Counted from the stretch's first letter, positions 9,052 to 15,577 are shown. The stretch: DNA of 15,712 nucleotides from DATJHM01 sp035493895 (GCA_035493895.1 DATJHM010000316.1:1-15712), one strand, 5' to 3'. A program made the numbers and translations. The notes: generated from the letters alone by a model not told the origin.

Positions 9052-9086
9052 CGGCAATCTCTGTTTTGATACTACAGAGATTGCCG
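9052..9086 (+). promoter_or_regulatory. Perfect 13-bp stem-loop between kinase and LuxR copy 2
   Basis: CGGCAATCTCTGT (9052-9064) and its exact complement ACAGAGATTGCCG (9074-9086) flank a nine-base loop. The stem ends eight bases before the AGGAGG ribosome site of the next gene. No T-run follows, so it is not a standard terminator. It could stabilise or process the mRNA, tune translation of the second gene, or serve as a DNA operator. Confidence 0.75.
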
Positions 9087-9111
9087 GTGCAGCCAGGAGG
9101 AGATGAGATCA

Positions 9112-11862
9112 ATGCAACCACTAGCAGATGAACACTTCTTACTCTCCACGAAGCTCACTATGCCGCTCAAGTCTTTAAAAAATTGCATTTCGCGCCCTCG
9201 TCTCTACGAAAGACTGGGCAAAACCACGCAGGGGGCCTGCACGTTACTTGCAGCCCCTGCTGGCTTTGGCAAGACGTGTCTGGTTGGCACATGGTTGCGT
9301 GCCTACCATCCCACTGCTTCCTGGGTGACGCTGGATGCAAAAGATAATGACCCCACTTGTTTCTGGCACTATATCATTCACGCGTTAAGCCAGCACGAAA
9401 CTGCGATTGCTGAACGCTTCGCGCAATGGCACACTCATTCTCCAGATGAAACGATGCTCACGCTGCTGATCAATACGCTTTCGGATATCCCTCATGATGT
9501 CTTGCTTGTTCTCGATGATTATCAGCACATTACCCGGGAGTGCATTCACCAGATGCTCACTTTTTTGCTGGAACACCAGCCTGCGCATTTTCATCTGCTC
9601 ATTCTTTCGCGCTCAAATCCCCCACTTCCTCTTGCCCGCCTGCGCGTCAAAGGTCTGCTCGGTGAAATACGCGCGCAAGATCTGCGTTTTACGCTCGACG
9701 AAACGGTCACGTTTTTGAGTATGGCCACCGGACTCACGCTCTCCTCTCAAGATGTCGCACTACTCGACTGGCACACGGAAGGGTGGGCTGCCGGACTACG
9801 ACTTGCCGCTATCTCACTCCAACGCTTTGCTGACCCGGCGACGACTGTTCGTTCTATTCGCTCATATAATGGAGAGAACAGGCATGTTTTTCATTATCTG
9901 GCACAGGAGGTGCTGGCTCAGCAACCAGAGGAGGTCACACATTTCCTCTACACAACCTCTATTCTGGAAACGTTTACACCTGCACTTTGTGACACGATCA
10001 CCACTCACCAGAATGCCTCGGCAATCCTGACGCATCTCCTCCAACACGATCTTTTCTTGCTTACGCTCAATACGCAGGAGGGCTGGTACCGCTATCATCG
10101 CCTGTTCAAGAATCTGTTGCAACAGCATCTCAAACAACGGCAGGAAACCGAGCTCCAACAACTTCATGATCGTGCCAGTCACTGGTATGAAGAGCAAGGA
10201 TATTATGTAGAGGCAATCTCTCATGCTTTTGAGGCCGCAAATCTGGAGCATGCCATCACTTTGATCGAACAACATGCATGGTCGTTTATGCGACGAGGCG
10301 AGGTTGAGCTTGTCAATTTCTGGCTCGCTCGCTTACCTGAATGCTTCTACGCCGGACATCCATTGATCTCTTATCTACGTGCCTGCATCTATCAACTACA
10401 CGCACGTTATCCCGAATATGAGAAGGCTATGTTATGTGCAGAAAATGTCTGGCAAAAAGAGCAGAACGACGAGATGCTAAGCCGCGTCTACGATACCCGT
10501 GCTTATAATGCGATGATCAATGGTGCTGGCGTCCAGGCTATTGAATATGCGCAGAAAGCATTAGAGCTTGCTCCGACCGAAGAAATACAGATCCATGCCA
10601 GCGCCACTATAGCTCTGGGGGCTGGCAATCAGTTGCTTGGCAATACCTTACAGGCGCGTCTGGCCTTCATCAAGGGCTACCATCTCTGTCTGAAGAGTCA
10701 TCAAACTACGATGGCTCTCATCGCCGTCACACATCTTGCTGAGATCCAGACCACCCAGGGCAAGCTGAGCGAGGCCATCCAGACGCTACAACAGGAGCTA
10801 CCGGAGATAGGCAAGAGCACGCAACGGGGCAGGTCCATCATCCATCTGCGCCTCTGTGAACTTTATCGCGAATGGAACGACGTTCCCCAGGCTCAAATGC
10901 ACTGGCAACAGGCAATACAGCTTATGAATAATCTGCCATCCCAAAAATTTCTTCTTGCTGAAAGCTATCTGCATAGAGCACGCCTGCTCTGGATACAGGG
11001 TCACGCTGAAGAGGCCCTTCAACAATTGGATCAGGCGGAGCAGCATCCACAGCTCACGACACGCAATCATATCCTGCAAGCCCAGCTGACAGCCTGTCGC
11101 ATACAAATTTTGCTGGCAGACGACAAACTGGATGAGGCCTTGCGTTGGGTCCAGGCCCACCCACCCATACAGGGGACGCCGCTGGTTGATGAGCAGGAAG
11201 CCTGGGCTATCACGCAAGCACGCCTGTACCTGGCTCAACATTCTTACCAGCAGGCTCTCAACATTCTCGAAGGCCCTTTACAGCTAGCTCATGCACAGGG
11301 GAGAAAGGCAAGCATCATTAAGCTGCTGGTGCCCCAGGCCATGGTTTATCAGGCTCAGGGAGTTATCTCTCAGGCGTTCCAGAGTCTTGAGTATGCCCTT
11401 ACGCTGGCAAGAATGGGAGGATATATACGTATCTTTCTCGATGAGGGCCTGCCAATGGGGAAACTGCTCAATGACTACGCTCAGAACTTCCAGAAGAAAG
11501 GACAGGGCCAGCAACAGGAAATGGGGCTCCGTTATCTTCACAACCTCCTCGCCGCTTTTAGTCCCGAGACTCAGACGCCCTCCTGGAGTAGTACGAGTTC
11601 AGCCGAGCTGCCACCTTTCGAGAAATTGAGCGACCGTGAGCTGAAAGTACTTCATATGATCGCCGATGGTCTCTCCAATCAGGGAATTGCAGATAGCTTG
11701 CTCGTCAGTATTAGCACGATCAAAACACATCTCAACAATATTTACGCCAAATTGCGTGTCCACACGCGCCTGCAAGCCGTCACGAAAGCCTATGACCTCG
11801 GCATTATCGCCCATACGACAAACATGCCCGATACCATCATATCATCAGAAGATACAAAATAA
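9112..11862 (+). CDS. MalT-like LuxR-family ATPase regulator (LAL), copy 2
   Basis: This second STAND/LAL regulator is 916 residues from the chosen start. It begins FLLSTKLTMP, then carries Walker A APAGFGKT at ~48-55, Walker B VLLVLDDY at ~130-137, a long TPR-like helical middle with many Ala/Leu/Gln-rich repeats, and a C-terminal LuxR HTH at ~839-899 (LSDRELKVLHMIADG...STIKTHLNNIYAKLRVHTR). AGGAGG at 9095-9100 serves either the ATG at 9103, only two bases away, or the ATG at 9112; the latter spacing is more normal. The HTH recognition part, STIKTH-NNIYAKL-VHTRLQAV, is nearly identical to copy 1, so the two may bind similar DNA, while the sensor halves differ more. It probably forms one transcription unit with the kinase. 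No receiver domain is present and the inducer is unknown. Confidence 0.93.
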   Translation: MQPLADEHFLLSTKLTMPLKSLKNCISRPRLYERLGKTTQGACTLLAAPAGFGKTCLVGTWLRAYHPTASWVTLDAKDNDPTCFWHYIIHALSQHETAIAERFAQWHTHSPDETMLTLLINTLSDIPHDVLLVLDDYQHITRECIHQMLTFLLEHQPAHFHLLILSRSNPPLPLARLRVKGLLGEIRAQDLRFTLDETVTFLSMATGLTLSSQDVALLDWHTEGWAAGLRLAAISLQRFADPATTVRSIRSYNGENRHVFHYLAQEVLAQQPEEVTHFLYTTSILETFTPALCDTITTHQNASAILTHLLQHDLFLLTLNTQEGWYRYHRLFKNLLQQHLKQRQETELQQLHDRASHWYEEQGYYVEAISHAFEAANLEHAITLIEQHAWSFMRRGEVELVNFWLARLPECFYAGHPLISYLRACIYQLHARYPEYEKAMLCAENVWQKEQNDEMLSRVYDTRAYNAMINGAGVQAIEYAQKALELAPTEEIQIHASATIALGAGNQLLGNTLQARLAFIKGYHLCLKSHQTTMALIAVTHLAEIQTTQGKLSEAIQTLQQELPEIGKSTQRGRSIIHLRLCELYREWNDVPQAQMHWQQAIQLMNNLPSQKFLLAESYLHRARLLWIQGHAEEALQQLDQAEQHPQLTTRNHILQAQLTACRIQILLADDKLDEALRWVQAHPPIQGTPLVDEQEAWAITQARLYLAQHSYQQALNILEGPLQLAHAQGRKASIIKLLVPQAMVYQAQGVISQAFQSLEYALTLARMGGYIRIFLDEGLPMGKLLNDYAQNFQKKGQGQQQEMGLRYLHNLLAAFSPETQTPSWSSTSSAELPPFEKLSDRELKVLHMIADGLSNQGIADSLLVSISTIKTHLNNIYAKLRVHTRLQAVTKAYDLGIIAHTTNMPDTIISSEDTK

Positions 11863-11886
11863 GCATTTCTCGCGTAAAAGTAGAAG

Positions 11887-11918
11887 GCGAGCCGGGACCT
11901 ATATATCGCTCGCTTATT
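11887..11918 (+). terminator. Weak terminator candidate after LuxR copy 2
   Basis: GCGAGC (11887-11892) and GCTCGC (11908-11913) can pair around a 15-base loop, followed by TTATT. It lies 25 bases beyond the stop codon. The large loop and short T-run make it a weak candidate. Confidence 0.35.
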
Positions 11919-11985
11919 ATACTACTGTTAGATGAACAATTCCCATCAAGGCAACTGAGAAGAGAGGAGAGAACAAATAAAGCTT

Positions 11986-12213
11986 ATGAAGAAATTGCGC
12001 ATACAGGAGTCTGGAAAAAAGCGCTATAAATCTGCTCCCTACCTCTTCTATTTGTTTATCCTCCCCACCATCACCCCTGTCAGCCAGATAAATACTACGG
12101 GGATGTCGGACAGCAGCGACCCGGGCACGATTATTCTCTGGTGCATTACTGTACTCATTTTACTTGGCGGCTGTGCAGGCATGATCCTCTTACATCGCCA
12201 CCTGCACAAATAG
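11986..12213 (+). CDS. Possible small two-helix membrane protein
   Basis: I do not recognise this 75-residue protein. The N-terminus is basic (KKLRIQESGKKRYK), followed by a hydrophobic stretch at ~17-33 and a strong membrane helix at ~47-69 (GTIILWCITVLILLGGCAGMILL), ending in HRHLHK. This charge pattern would place both ends in the cytoplasm if both segments cross the membrane. Support for translation is modest: the nearest AGGAG lies about 16 bases upstream of the ATG, too far for a good site. A shorter version starting at 12103 would keep only the second helix. It follows LuxR copy 2 on the same strand and could be a chance frame. Confidence 0.42.
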   Translation: MKKLRIQESGKKRYKSAPYLFYLFILPTITPVSQINTTGMSDSSDPGTIILWCITVLILLGGCAGMILLHRHLHK

Positions 12214-12516
12214 CCCACCTTCGTCCCCCTCCCCAGGCCAGTAGGGACGCCATTCAGCTGCGGCTTCATGGCGTCCGCGAACTCCCTCTATCCCTCTCGC
12301 CCCACAGACGTGGAACGCCACCTCCTCCCACCATTTCGCTTGCCACAGAAGCATGTACAATAAACCTTGTCAGACTACTACCCATACTTATCACAGCCGC
12401 ATCATTTCATCGGCATATATCTATAATACAGACATTCATCGTCTTATAAAAAGAGTCTGTGATTGTCAACTTCAAGGCAATCCTGTCAGAAAAAAAGAAA
12501 GGGATACATACGAATA
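12214..12516. other. Intergenic region with hairpin and promoter-like sequence
   Basis: No gene is visible in about 300 bases. The left half is C-rich and contains the inverted repeat at 12245-12276, listed separately. The right half is AT-rich and has a perfect TATAAT at 12422-12427, about 90 bases before the next start codon, but no convincing -35 at 16-18 bases. It probably carries the promoter of the SnoaL-like gene. Confidence 0.4.
12245..12276. repeat. Perfect 9-bp inverted repeat
   Basis: GGACGCCAT (12245-12253) and ATGGCGTCC (12268-12276) are exact complements around a 14-base loop. Inside the loop, AGC and GCT can extend the stem past a 2x2 internal loop. No T-run follows on the plus strand. 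It may be the structured 3' end of the upstream transcript or a protein-binding site. Confidence 0.6.
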
Positions 12517-12930
12517 ATGCCTGCCCCCATCAAACCGCCATTTACCGAAGAGACAGCTCGAGCCAAGGTGAAAGCTGCTGAGAACGCCTGGAACTCATGT
12601 GATCCTGAACGGGTTGCGCTGGCATACACGCCCGATTCACAATGGCGCAATCGAACGGAGTTTTTTACTGGTCGCGAGGCCATCAAAGCATTTCTGCGCC
12701 GTAAGTGGGCCAAAGAATTAGAGTATCGCCTGATGAAAGAGTTATGGTGCTATACCGACAATCGTATTTCGGTACGCTTCGAATACGAATGGCGCGATGC
12801 AGATACGGGTCAGTGGATGCGCACGCATGGCAATGAGCATTGGGAATTCGACGAAGAGGGACTGATGCGCAGACGTGACATGAGCGCAAATGATTATCCT
12901 ATCCAGGAGTTTGAGCGGCGCTATCGCTGA
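12517..12930 (+). CDS. SnoaL/NTF2-like protein (DUF1348-like)
   Basis: This is a 137-residue small cytoplasmic protein with the cone-shaped NTF2-like fold pattern. An N-terminal helix carries ARAKVKAAENAWNSCDPERVALAYTPDSQWRNRTEFFTGREAI, where the W-N-S/T-x-D-P-x-R-V and D-S-x-W-R-N-R motifs are typical of the DUF1348 group of the SnoaL-like superfamily. It is followed by beta-strands (YRLMKELWCYTDNRISVRFEYEWRD, WMRTHGNEHWEFDEEGLMRRRDMSAND). The length fits the family. I chose the ATG at 12517; the frame extends to a TTG at 12463 with atypical sequence. AAAGGG lies about 13 bases upstream, slightly far. Members are often annotated as unknown or ring-modifying enzymes; no reaction can be assigned here. 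It is isolated, with its own upstream region. Confidence 0.88.
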   Translation: MPAPIKPPFTEETARAKVKAAENAWNSCDPERVALAYTPDSQWRNRTEFFTGREAIKAFLRRKWAKELEYRLMKELWCYTDNRISVRFEYEWRDADTGQWMRTHGNEHWEFDEEGLMRRRDMSANDYPIQEFERRYR

Positions 12931-12959
12931 GCCTGCATCGTCAACATGATAAAACGTTG

Positions 12960-12990
12960 GCCCATCGGCGAAACTACCAATGGGCTTATA
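12960..12990 (+). terminator. Weak terminator candidate after SnoaL-like gene
   Basis: GCCCAT (12960-12965) pairs with ATGGGC (12980-12985) around a 14-base loop, followed by TTATAT. It lies in the 90-base gap between two converging genes. The short stem and poor T-run keep this tentative. Confidence 0.3.
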
Positions 12991-13019
12991 TCCTCCTCAT
13001 GCACACATTCCCCCCTCTA

Positions 13020-13508
13020 TTATTCAGGAGGCAGCAGAGGTATCACATCCAGAGCGAACACTTTACGTACCAGCAGCACATACAACCAACCCATTACGCC
13101 TGCAATCAGAAAAATGGTCCCGCGTGATATGAAACCAACAGCTATCATCGCAAACAAGCCCATACCAAATCCAGAAGCCATAGAACCACCATGCACAAAT
13201 TCCATCAAGCCTTCCATAAGCGGAACAGCACAGGTAACGCTGACGAGGCCAGTAAAGACTCCACGACGCACCGAAATATTATTAGGAAGAAGAATAAAAA
13301 TACACCAGAAAAACATGCTGCTAATAGCCGTTGCAACAGACGCACAGAGAAAGATTGGCAGCGAATTATAAGAACCATAGAACATCGAACTTGAGCCTGG
13401 CTGAGGAGAATCGGTAAGGAGAAGAAAAATGACACAAAAGATGGCTGCACTCAATGCGCCAAGCAGGCCCGCCCCGAGGAATGTGAGAGGAAAGTATTTC
13501 TGCTTCAT
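13020..13508 (-). CDS. Multi-pass membrane protein of unknown function
   Basis: I do not recognise a family. The 162-residue protein is mostly hydrophobic, with likely membrane helices at ~9-32 (LGAGLLGALSAAIFCVIFLLL), ~50-74 (ASVATAISSMFFWCIFILL), ~84-104 and/or ~110-126, and ~128-148 (TIFLIAGVMGWLYVLLV). Short loops between them include a Ser/Gly-rich one at ~33-47. I see no catalytic motif and no cytoplasmic domain. The ATG at 13508 has GGAAG a few bases upstream. It lies 105 bases downstream of the Uma2 gene on the same strand and could share its transcript or have its own promoter. It converges with the SnoaL-like gene. Confidence 0.75.
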   Translation of the reverse strand: MKQKYFPLTFLGAGLLGALSAAIFCVIFLLLTDSPQPGSSSMFYGSYNSLPIFLCASVATAISSMFFWCIFILLPNNISVRRGVFTGLVSVTCAVPLMEGLMEFVHGGSMASGFGMGLFAMIAVGFISRGTIFLIAGVMGWLYVLLVRKVFALDVIPLLPPE

Positions 13509-13613
13509 TGCTTCCTGTATCCTTTTATCATATTCATATACGTTTATACTACGTATTGTACAGGAAAATATCTCTCACTGGCTACTTTGCGCGAATTTCA
13601 TATTTCTGCTTTT

Positions 13614-14201
13614 CTAGTCGTCCTCTTCTTCCATAAAAGAGGTATTCTCGTATGCCTCTGCCGCAGAGAAGCATATGTTCAGACTTGTGAGATCTACACT
13701 ATCTTCTAATCTGAGCGTGAAAAGCGTCCAGAAACCGCTTTTCTCACGTCGGAACAATTCAATGATGGGGACATCTGAGCTAATGAGGAGATATTCTTGA
13801 ATAGTCTGGCTAGCACGATATGCGAGAGACTTCCGCCCTCGGTCCCGGGCTTCAGTGGATGGAGAGAGAACTTCTACTACTAGAGAAGGGTAGCGAATTG
13901 CATCCTCTGCCCCTCTATCGCGTGGATCGCAACTAACAGTTATATCGGGGCAAACGCGATAATTTTCTGTCAGCGCAACATAGAGATCTGAGTTATATAC
14001 AATGCATCGTCGGCCTCGCAGCAAATTTCCCAATATTCTTACCATGTTGCTACCAATAATAGCATGGTCAGGACTTCCCCCCGTCATCATATAAACGTCA
14101 CCGTCGAGATACTCATAACGGTGGTCAGGATCTTTCTCCAAGGTGGCAAAGTATTCCGCAAGACTTACTTTTTCATCATGTCCATTGTGCAGTGTTGGCA
14201 T
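13614..14201 (-). CDS. Uma2-family PD-(D/E)XK nuclease-like protein
   Basis: This 195-residue protein belongs to the Uma2 (DUF820) family, predicted to have a restriction-endonuclease fold and common in Chloroflexota and Cyanobacteria, often in many copies. In order: SLAEYFATLEKDPDHRYEYLDGDVYMMTGGSPDHAIIGSNM (typical N-terminus with YEYLDG), VYNSDLYVAL, the acidic motif VCPDITV (Asp86), LVVEVLSPST (Glu110), and DRGRKSLAYRA (Lys124). The D-E-K set is intact, so it may be active. I set the start at ATG 14201 because it gives the normal family length. The frame stays open to 14459, but that stretch reads through the tRNA remnant and has no family similarity. Its natural role is unsettled: many are solitary genes, and transposon, defence or DNA-repair roles have been suggested. 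It lies just downstream of the tRNA remnant, on what I infer to be the chromosomal side. Confidence 0.9.
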   Translation of the reverse strand: MPTLHNGHDEKVSLAEYFATLEKDPDHRYEYLDGDVYMMTGGSPDHAIIGSNMVRILGNLLRGRRCIVYNSDLYVALTENYRVCPDITVSCDPRDRGAEDAIRYPSLVVEVLSPSTEARDRGRKSLAYRASQTIQEYLLISSDVPIIELFRREKSGFWTLFTLRLEDSVDLTSLNICFSAAEAYENTSFMEEEDD

Positions 14202-14581
14202 AGGATACTTTTTTCCTGGCAGCCTATTTGTTAAGAAGCCGATTATACTATACCATGGGTCTGACCATGTTGGGAGGGGGATAAAACGGAGGTAACCTTC
14301 AATGTTGAAAAAAAGACTTGGAGCCGGTGAAGGGATTCGAATCCCCGGCCAGCCGTTTACAAAACAGTGGTTATCTTTGCCGCACGAAACGGCCTGTGGA
14401 GCGGCTTCAGTACCCTCAGACAAGCGGTGTAATACACATAGACAGCTGGCCCGAGACACCTGGCCAAAAAGTATATAACCTTCCCTGGATCTGACTAAAG
14501 TTACGTGTTTTTGGATATATACTAATCGATAGAAGTATTTAGGTGTATTGAAGTGTAGATTTAACTAGAAAGGCGCAAAAA
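14202..14581. other. Gene-free junction region around the tRNA remnant
   Basis: Apart from the tRNA remnant at 14319-14370, no gene is visible. The 14202-14318 side should carry the Uma2 promoter; the A-run at 14308-14314 reads as a T-run after the remnant on the minus strand, like the terminator of the original tRNA. The 14371-14460 part is GC-richer with small inverted repeats (GCCG/CGGC). The 14461-14581 part turns AT-rich and should hold the promoter of the next gene. I cannot pick its hexamers with confidence. Confidence 0.5.
14319..14370 (-). pseudogene. 3' remnant of tRNA-Thr(UGU), candidate attachment site
   Basis: Read on the minus strand, this stretch aligns base for base with tRNA positions ~26-76. 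It has an anticodon stem with loop TTTGTAA (anticodon TGT), a 5-base variable loop, a T-arm with TTCGAAT, the 3' acceptor strand CACCGGC, U73 and CCA. A T-run follows, as after a tRNA gene. The 5' half is missing: no D-arm and no GCCGGTG acceptor strand occurs at the expected distance. Two stem defects, A27-C43 and A53-C61, fit decay or a crossover joint. Such 3' fragments are typical of att sites of elements that integrate in tRNA genes. The fragment's orientation puts the element at higher coordinates, with the repaired tRNA expected beyond the right edge. Confidence 0.72.
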
Positions 14582-14866
14582 ATGGAAAGCAAGAGAGAAA
14601 TTTTTTCCCGTACTCCAGAAAAATCCAGTGACAGGAATAATGATTTTTTACAAATCAAGACAAAAGAAAGCAAGAAAAAGGTCAAATTTGACGATAAAGT
14701 GAAAACAAGGGAAATAACTTTCGAAAAAGGGTCATATGATAAATTATCAAGAATTGAGAGAATAACTCCATATACTGAAGCATATGCTAACGAAATGAAA
14801 AAGGAACTGGCAAAATATTCTAATAAGAGGAGAGAAGAATATGAAGAAGACCAAAAAGATAAATAA
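14582..14866 (+). CDS. Small Lys/Glu-rich protein, unknown
   Basis: I do not recognise this 94-residue protein. It is extremely charged, with no hydrophobic core, and is probably disordered or a single long helix. A basic cluster KESKKKVKFDDKVKTRE lies at ~28-44, and the C-terminal half (EMKKELAKYSNKRREEYEEDQKDK) is a charged helix. Codons are A-rich, unlike the genes left of the tRNA remnant, which fits acquired DNA. AAAGG lies about ten bases before the ATG. It stands alone between the remnant and a converging gene. Such proteins in mobile elements can be DNA-mimic, scaffold or packaging-type factors, but nothing here decides. Confidence 0.62.
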   Translation: MESKREIFSRTPEKSSDRNNDFLQIKTKESKKKVKFDDKVKTREITFEKGSYDKLSRIERITPYTEAYANEMKKELAKYSNKRREEYEEDQKDK

Positions 14867-14916
14867 TTTGGCCCGCTAGAGGTTACACCTCGTTACGCAC
14901 CCCGTGGGAATAAAGG

Positions 14917-14956
14917 CTAAAATAAAAAGGATACAGCTTCGCTTAGCTATATCCTT
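14917..14956 (-). terminator. Rho-independent terminator of the 83-residue gene
   Basis: AAGGATA (14927-14933) and TATCCTT (14950-14956) form a 7-bp stem, continued past one mismatch by AGC/GCT around an 8-base loop. On the minus strand it is followed by TTTATTTTA. It starts about 20 bases after the stop codon of the gene at 14978-15229, the right place and direction. Confidence 0.62.
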
Positions 14957-14977
14957 AAAACCACCTGATAGCTTGCA

Positions 14978-15229
14978 TTAGCTTTCGGGCTTGTAAAATA
15001 TCACGTATTGACCATAATATCTCATATATTGAGCAATACACACGTAACCATCCGGCAAACGAAGCTCATAAATATCTCCCCCAACTCTCGGCCAGATCTC
15101 CTCTTGAACGGTACCATCAGGAAACACAACCTCACTATATGTCTCATACAAACCAACCACACAACCATGCTTTATCAAAATAGCAATCGCCGCAGCATCG
15201 AGACCTCTCTGGGTCACAAATGACACCAT
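14978..15229 (-). CDS. Small protein of unknown function, divergent from the repressor
   Basis: I do not recognise this 83-residue protein. It appears to be a compact alpha/beta protein: an N-terminal helix (QRGLDAAAIAILIKHGCVVGL), then strands ETYSEVVFPDGTVQEEIW and GDIYELRLPDGYVCIAQYMRYYGQYVIFYKP. Two V/L-x-LPDG-like turns (FPDGTV and LPDGYV) suggest a beta-hairpin repeat. There is no signal peptide or membrane helix. The start is strong: GGAGG lies about eight bases before the ATG. A good promoter (TTGACA, 18 bases, TATAGT) and a terminator bracket it, so it is a single-gene unit. Its promoter overlaps that of the Cro/C1-type regulator gene, which suggests control by that protein. In phage or ICE switches this position holds an early, antirepressor or accessory gene, but I cannot assign one. 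Confidence 0.75.
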   Translation of the reverse strand: MVSFVTQRGLDAAAIAILIKHGCVVGLYETYSEVVFPDGTVQEEIWPRVGGDIYELRLPDGYVCIAQYMRYYGQYVIFYKPES

Positions 15230-15260
15230 GCTCCAACCCTCCTCATTTGCCGATAGGTGT

Positions 15261-15278
15261 AACTACAGCTACGTAGTT
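15261..15278. promoter_or_regulatory. Candidate operator 1 (AACTAC-N6-GTAGTT)
   Basis: A perfect inverted repeat with 6-bp half-sites and a 6-base centre contains the first TACGTAGTTG box (15270-15279). It covers the predicted transcription start of the minus-strand 83-residue gene, so a bound repressor would block that promoter. Confidence 0.5.
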
Positions 15279-15281
15279 GAA

Positions 15282-15311
15282 ACTATATAGCCACAACACC
15301 AGTTTTGTCAA
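15282..15311 (-). promoter_or_regulatory. Promoter of the 83-residue gene
   Basis: On the minus strand, TTGACA (15306-15311) matches the -35 consensus exactly and TATAGT (15282-15287) matches five of six -10 positions, with an 18-base spacer. Transcription would start near 15275, giving a leader of about 45 bases that holds the GGAGG site. Confidence 0.6.
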
Positions 15312-15331
15312 TACGTAGTTGCTGCTACAAT
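15305..15331 (+). promoter_or_regulatory. Promoter of the Cro/C1-type regulator gene
   Basis: TTGTCA (15305-15310) and TACAAT (15326-15331) are separated by a short 15 bases, but TG at 15323-15324 makes this an extended -10 (TGC-TACAAT), which tolerates a poor -35. The -35 shares its bases with that of the opposing promoter, so the two probably compete for polymerase. Confidence 0.5.
15312..15321 (+). promoter_or_regulatory. Candidate operator 2 (TACGTAGTTG)
   Basis: This is the second exact copy of TACGTAGTTG, in the spacer between the -35 and -10 of the regulator's own promoter. It lies 42 bases from the first copy, which is four helical turns, so both boxes face the same side of the DNA. 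Autoregulation by the adjacent HTH protein is inferred. Confidence 0.5.
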
Positions 15332-15358
15332 CAGAGCATTAAAAAGCGGGAGAAGATC

Positions 15359-15577
15359 TTGAAGCTACGATTGAGGGTAAAAGAAGTCGCAGAAAAGAAG
15401 GGCTATAGTATGGGGAAACTGGAGAGAATGGCCGATCTATCACACCCGACAATTAGAGACATCTTCCGCAACCCCTACAAAGAGATCACGACTACTACGC
15501 TAGCTAAGCTTGCCACGGCACTGGATGTTCCTGTTGCAGATTTGTATGAAGAAGTAGCCGATGACAGGACTAATTAA
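15359..15577 (+). CDS. Cro/C1-type (XRE family) repressor, TTG start
   Basis: This 72-residue DNA-binding protein consists of one Cro/C1-type HTH domain: LRLRVKEVAEKKGYSMGKLERMADLSHPTIRDIFRNPYKEITTTTLAKLATALDVPVADLYEEV. The helix pair is SMGKLERMADL and SHPTIRDIFRN, with the closing helix TTTTLAKLATALDV. I set the start at TTG 15359 because GGGAG (15348-15352) lies six bases upstream and the protein then begins at the domain; the frame extends to TTG 15305, inside the promoter. It probably binds as a dimer to the TACGTAGTTG boxes in its upstream region and represses both itself and the divergent gene. Small repressors like this are standard in prophages, ICEs and plasmids. The family call is firm; the targets are inferred. 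Confidence 0.88.
   Translation: MKLRLRVKEVAEKKGYSMGKLERMADLSHPTIRDIFRNPYKEITTTTLAKLATALDVPVADLYEEVADDRTN

Noticed and set aside
13548..13555. A third TACGTAGT-like box (minus strand) before the multi-pass membrane protein gene
   Set aside because: It shares only eight AT-rich bases with the operator boxes and lies on the inferred chromosomal side, so chance is likely.
14202..14459. N-terminal extension of the Uma2 frame by 86 codons
   Set aside because: It reads through the tRNA remnant, shows no family similarity, and the start at 14201 gives the normal Uma2 length.
14319..14460. Complete tRNA, tRNA with intron, or tmRNA at this place
   Set aside because: No D-arm or matching 5' acceptor strand lies at the right distance. 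The anticodon stem is uninterrupted, which argues against an anticodon-loop intron. The acceptor and T-arm match tRNA-Thr rather than tmRNA.
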